A stretch of 64,000 bases of DNA from Prevotellaceae bacterium. GTDB taxonomy: Bacteria; Bacteroidota; Bacteroidia; Bacteroidales; Paludibacteraceae. Below the pieces are notes generated by a model. It made no database searches and was not told the DNA's origin. It saw nothing but the letters and a program-made list of their open reading frames with translations. A program made the position numbers and the translations under genes. Shown piece by piece: positions 61,312 through 64,000 of this stretch. The number at the start of each line of letters is the position of its first letter. Positions within the stretch are counted from its first letter, which is position 1. The stretch spans positions 1 through 64,000 of the forward strand of contig JACJXK010000014.1 of the NCBI GenBank assembly GCA_020636675.1. The letters run 5' to 3'.

Positions 61312-64000
61312 ATGCACGCTTATAGACCATTTAATTTGGTGCTTGAAGATGGCACCGTTTTTAAAGGAAAATCATTCGGCTACGAAAAGCCAGTAGCAGG
61401 TGAAGTCGTTTTTAGTACGGCGATGGTGGGTTACCCAGAAAGTCTGACGGATCCTTCTTATTCGGGTCAGATTCTGACCGTCACCTTTCCTTTAGTTGGT
61501 AATTATGGTGTTCCGAGCGACAAGGTCGACGAGAACGGTATTTCAACTTTTTTTGAATCGGAAAAAATCCAAGTGAATGGCTTGATTATTTCCGATTTTT
61601 CTTTTGAATATAGTCACTGGAATGCGATTGAAGATTTGGGTAGCTGGCTCAAAGCCCAGCAGATACCTGGCATCTTTGGTATCGACACTCGTGAATTGAC
61701 CAAGATGGTTCGTGAAAAGGGAGCTATGAAAGGCAAGTTGGTTTTCCCGGATGGGGAAGACATCCCGTTCATTAATCCGGACGATGAGAACCAAGTGGCT
61801 AAGGTTAGCTGCAAGGAGGTCGTGACTTATGGAAAAGGAAAACATAAGGTCGTATTAGTCGACTGTGGTGTGAAGAACAATATTATCCGTTGCCTGCTGA
61901 AACGTGACGTGACGGTGACCAGAGTTCCTTGGGATTATGACTTTAATCAGTTGGAGTATGACGGACTGTTCATCTCTAACGGGCCGGGAAACCCTGAACA
62001 CTGCAAGATTACGGTAGAGCGTATCAAGAAGGCGATGGAGACAGGCAAGCCTATCTTCGGCATCTGTATGGGTAACCAGCTGTTGTCTGTTGCCGGCGGA
62101 GCAAAGACCTATAAGTTGAAGTATGGGCACAGAAGCCATAACCAACCGGTAAGTATGATTGGTAGCACGAAGGCTTTCATCACTTCCCAAAACCATGGTT
62201 TCGCGGTAGACAATAATACATTGAGTTCAGAGTGGGAACCTTTGTTTGTCAATATGAACGATGGGACGAACGAAGGAATCCGCCATAAGACGAAGCCGTT
62301 CTTCTCTGCTCAGTTCCACCCGGAAGCGTCTAGTGGACCTAAAGACACGGAATTCCTGTTTGATGAATTTGTGAAATTGATAGAGAATGATAAGGCGAAG
62401 TCTTTCGGAACGGAAGAGAAATCATCGTTCTTAGGACCTAAAAAATACAATAAAGTATTGTTGCTCGGTTCCGGAGCATTGAAGATTGGTGAAGCCGGTG
62501 AGTTTGACTATTCCGGTTCGCAGGCCTTGAAGGCTTTGAAGGAGGAGGGCATCAGTACGGTGCTGATCAACCCGAACATCGCTACGGTGCAGACATCGGA
62601 GGGTATTGCGGATAAGGTTTATTTCTTGCCTGTAACACCTGAATTTGTGGAACGTGTCATAGAGAAGGAGAGGCCAGACGGTATCTTCTTGTCTTTCGGA
62701 GGACAGACCGCCCTTAACTGTGGTGTGGCTTTGTATCGTTCCGGCGTCCTGAAAAAATATAATATTGAGGTTCTGGGAACTCCGGTTCAGGCAATCATAG
62801 ATACGGAAGACCGTGAAATTTTCAACCGGAAACTTTCAGAGATCAATGTCAATTATATAAAGAGTGAGGCGGTAACAGACATCAACCATGCTATTCACGC
62901 TGCCAATACGTTGGGCTATCCAGTGATTGTACGTGCGGCGTATGCTTTGGGTGGTTTAGGTTCCGGATTCTGTAATAACGATGAGGAGCTGAAGGTGTTG
63001 GTAGAAAAGGCCTTCTCTTATTCACCCCAAGTCTTGGTGGAGAAGTCATTGAAAGGATGGAAGGAGATTGAGTATGAGGTGGTTCGTGACCGTTACGACA
63101 ACTGTATTACAGTTTGTAACATGGAGAATTTCGATCCGCTAGGTATCCATACGGGAGAGAGTATCGTTGTCGCTCCGTCTCAGACATTGACTAATAAGGA
63201 GTATTATAAATTGAGGGAGTTGGCTATTCGTATCATCCGCCATATCGGAATCGTAGGAGAGTGTAATGTTCAATATGCATTTGATCCTCTTTCTGAAGAT
63301 TATCGAGTAATTGAGGTGAATGCACGTTTGAGCCGTTCTTCTGCTTTGGCATCTAAGGCTACAGGTTATCCTTTGGCTTTTGTCGCAGCGAAGTTGGGTA
63401 TGGGTTATGGATTGCCTGAATTGAAAAATTCGGTAACGAAAGAGACTTCAGCATTCTTCGAACCTGCTTTGGATTATATTGTCTGCAAGATTCCTCGTTG
63501 GGATTTAGGTAAATTCCATGGCGTTTCTCGTTTGTTGGGAAGTAGCATGAAGAGTGTGGGCGAGATCATGTCTATAGGCCGTACTTTTGAAGAGGCTATT
63601 CAGAAAGGCCTTCGTATGATAGGTCAGGGAATGCACGGATTTGTCGCCAATAAGGATTTGAGTTCAAGTAATTTGGACAAGGATCTTTCCCAACCTACGG
63701 ATAAACGTGTGTTCTATTTGGCCCAGGCTTTGCACGAGGGTTATACGATAGATAGAATCCATGAGTTGACTAAGATTGATTTATGGTTCTTGCAGAAGTT
63801 GCAGCACATTGTCACTCATGAGAAGGAGTTGGCTACTTACAATTCGTTGGAATCTGTTCCTGATGAGTTGTTGCTTCATGTGAAGAAACTCGGATTCTCC
63901 GATTTTCAGGTAGCCCGTTTGGTTACTAAATGTAGTAATGACGAGATAGACCAGCAGGTGCTGAATGTCCGCAACTATCGTAAGTCGAAGGGAATTGTCC
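61312..64000 (+). CDS. carAB: Fused carbamoyl-phosphate synthase (CarA-CarB), partial at right edge
   Basis: A single frame is open from ATG 61312 to the window end (896 codons). Residues 1-363 are the glutaminase (CarA): the triad is Cys252 in GICMGNQ, and His336/Glu338 in FHPEASSGP. A linker of about 18 residues leads, without stop or new start, into the CarB ATP-grasp half (from about 381: LLLGSGALKIGEAGEFDYSG, FGGQTALNCG, VRAAYALGGLGSGF, IEVNARLSRSSALASKATGY). Several stretches, such as NPNIATVQTSEG and GWKEIEYEVVRDRYDN, resemble the CPS part of animal CAD and yeast Ura2 more than E. coli CarB, as recalled. It makes carbamoyl phosphate for pyrimidines and arginine. The second synthase half and allosteric domain lie outside the window. 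Confidence 0.95.
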   Translation, partial: MHAYRPFNLVLEDGTVFKGKSFGYEKPVAGEVVFSTAMVGYPESLTDPSYSGQILTVTFPLVGNYGVPSDKVDENGISTFFESEKIQVNGLIISDFSFEYSHWNAIEDLGSWLKAQQIPGIFGIDTRELTKMVREKGAMKGKLVFPDGEDIPFINPDDENQVAKVSCKEVVTYGKGKHKVVLVDCGVKNNIIRCLLKRDVTVTRVPWDYDFNQLEYDGLFISNGPGNPEHCKITVERIKKAMETGKPIFGICMGNQLLSVAGGAKTYKLKYGHRSHNQPVSMIGSTKAFITSQNHGFAVDNNTLSSEWEPLFVNMNDGTNEGIRHKTKPFFSAQFHPEASSGPKDTEFLFDEFVKLIENDKAKSFGTEEKSSFLGPKKYNKVLLLGSGALKIGEAGEFDYSGSQALKALKEEGISTVLINPNIATVQTSEGIADKVYFLPVTPEFVERVIEKERPDGIFLSFGGQTALNCGVALYRSGVLKKYNIEVLGTPVQAIIDTEDREIFNRKLSEINVNYIKSEAVTDINHAIHAANTLGYPVIVRAAYALGGLGSGFCNNDEELKVLVEKAFSYSPQVLVEKSLKGWKEIEYEVVRDRYDNCITVCNMENFDPLGIHTGESIVVAPSQTLTNKEYYKLRELAIRIIRHIGIVGECNVQYAFDPLSEDYRVIEVNARLSRSSALASKATGYPLAFVAAKLGMGYGLPELKNSVTKETSAFFEPALDYIVCKIPRWDLGKFHGVSRLLGSSMKSVGEIMSIGRTFEEAIQKGLRMIGQGMHGFVANKDLSSSNLDKDLSQPTDKRVFYLAQALHEGYTIDRIHELTKIDLWFLQKLQHIVTHEKELATYNSLESVPDELLLHVKKLGFSDFQVARLVTKCSNDEIDQQVLNVRNYRKSKGIV

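Overview
The window reads as a chromosomal segment of a Bacteroidales bacterium (phylum Bacteroidota). The reasons are family content (DUF4924-type protein, YjgP/YjgQ permease followed by ribBA, pdxJ followed by exbB-exbD-tonB, lipoproteins with an acidic stretch after the lipobox Cys), repeated TAnnTTTG -7 promoter boxes with a TTG/TTTG box about 18-20 bases upstream, and genes that mostly lack strong Shine-Dalgarno sites. The genus cannot be fixed from the sequence alone.

Layout. 1-2470 is an Rhs polymorphic-toxin locus on the minus strand: a displaced toxin tip with a membrane partner, then an Rhs core with a lipase-like tip, then a membrane gene that starts 1 base after the Rhs stop and runs off the left edge. 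2580-4937 holds a small coiled-coil protein and an AmpG-like transporter. 5041-5840 holds phage or conjugative-element debris, followed by a dispersed intergenic repeat and tRNA-His. 6639-15031 is housekeeping plus signalling: AlkD-like protein, DUF4924 protein, a candidate structured RNA, a three-gene LytS/LytTR operon whose first kinase has lost its histidine, prs, rplY, pth, an S4 protein and a WG-repeat protein. 15655-30293 carries gltX, waaA, a LOG protein, a sacsin-like GHKL protein, ribD, two tandem J-domain proteins, cls, a patatin with an outer-membrane barrel, and a flippase.

30362-37450 is an accessory zone: glyoxalase-like and metallo-hydrolase genes, a frameshifted AAA-ATPase/nuclease pseudogene, Rhs scraps interleaved with two small exported proteins, tRNA-fMet, START-like and DoxX genes. 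37664-50397 returns to core genes: lptF/G-type permease, ribBA, pdxJ, exbB-exbD-tonB, DJ-1 protein, J-domain membrane protein, pseudouridine synthase, surface lipoprotein and clpB. 51551-56310 is a perfect-period tandem array (1597 bp) of three mosaic AAA-ATPase/PD-(D/E)XK genes. The right part has two SDR genes, tRNA-Val, nhaD and a fused carA-carB gene cut by the window end.

Functional links: envelope biogenesis (waaA, lptF/G-type permease, cls, patatin-barrel, flippase, TonB energising), riboflavin synthesis split between ribD and ribBA, translation (gltX, pth, rplY, three tRNAs) and a set of recombining accessory genes (Rhs modules, AAA-nuclease array). A family of intergenic mosaic repeats made of short palindromic modules recurs at seven or more places and fills most long gaps.
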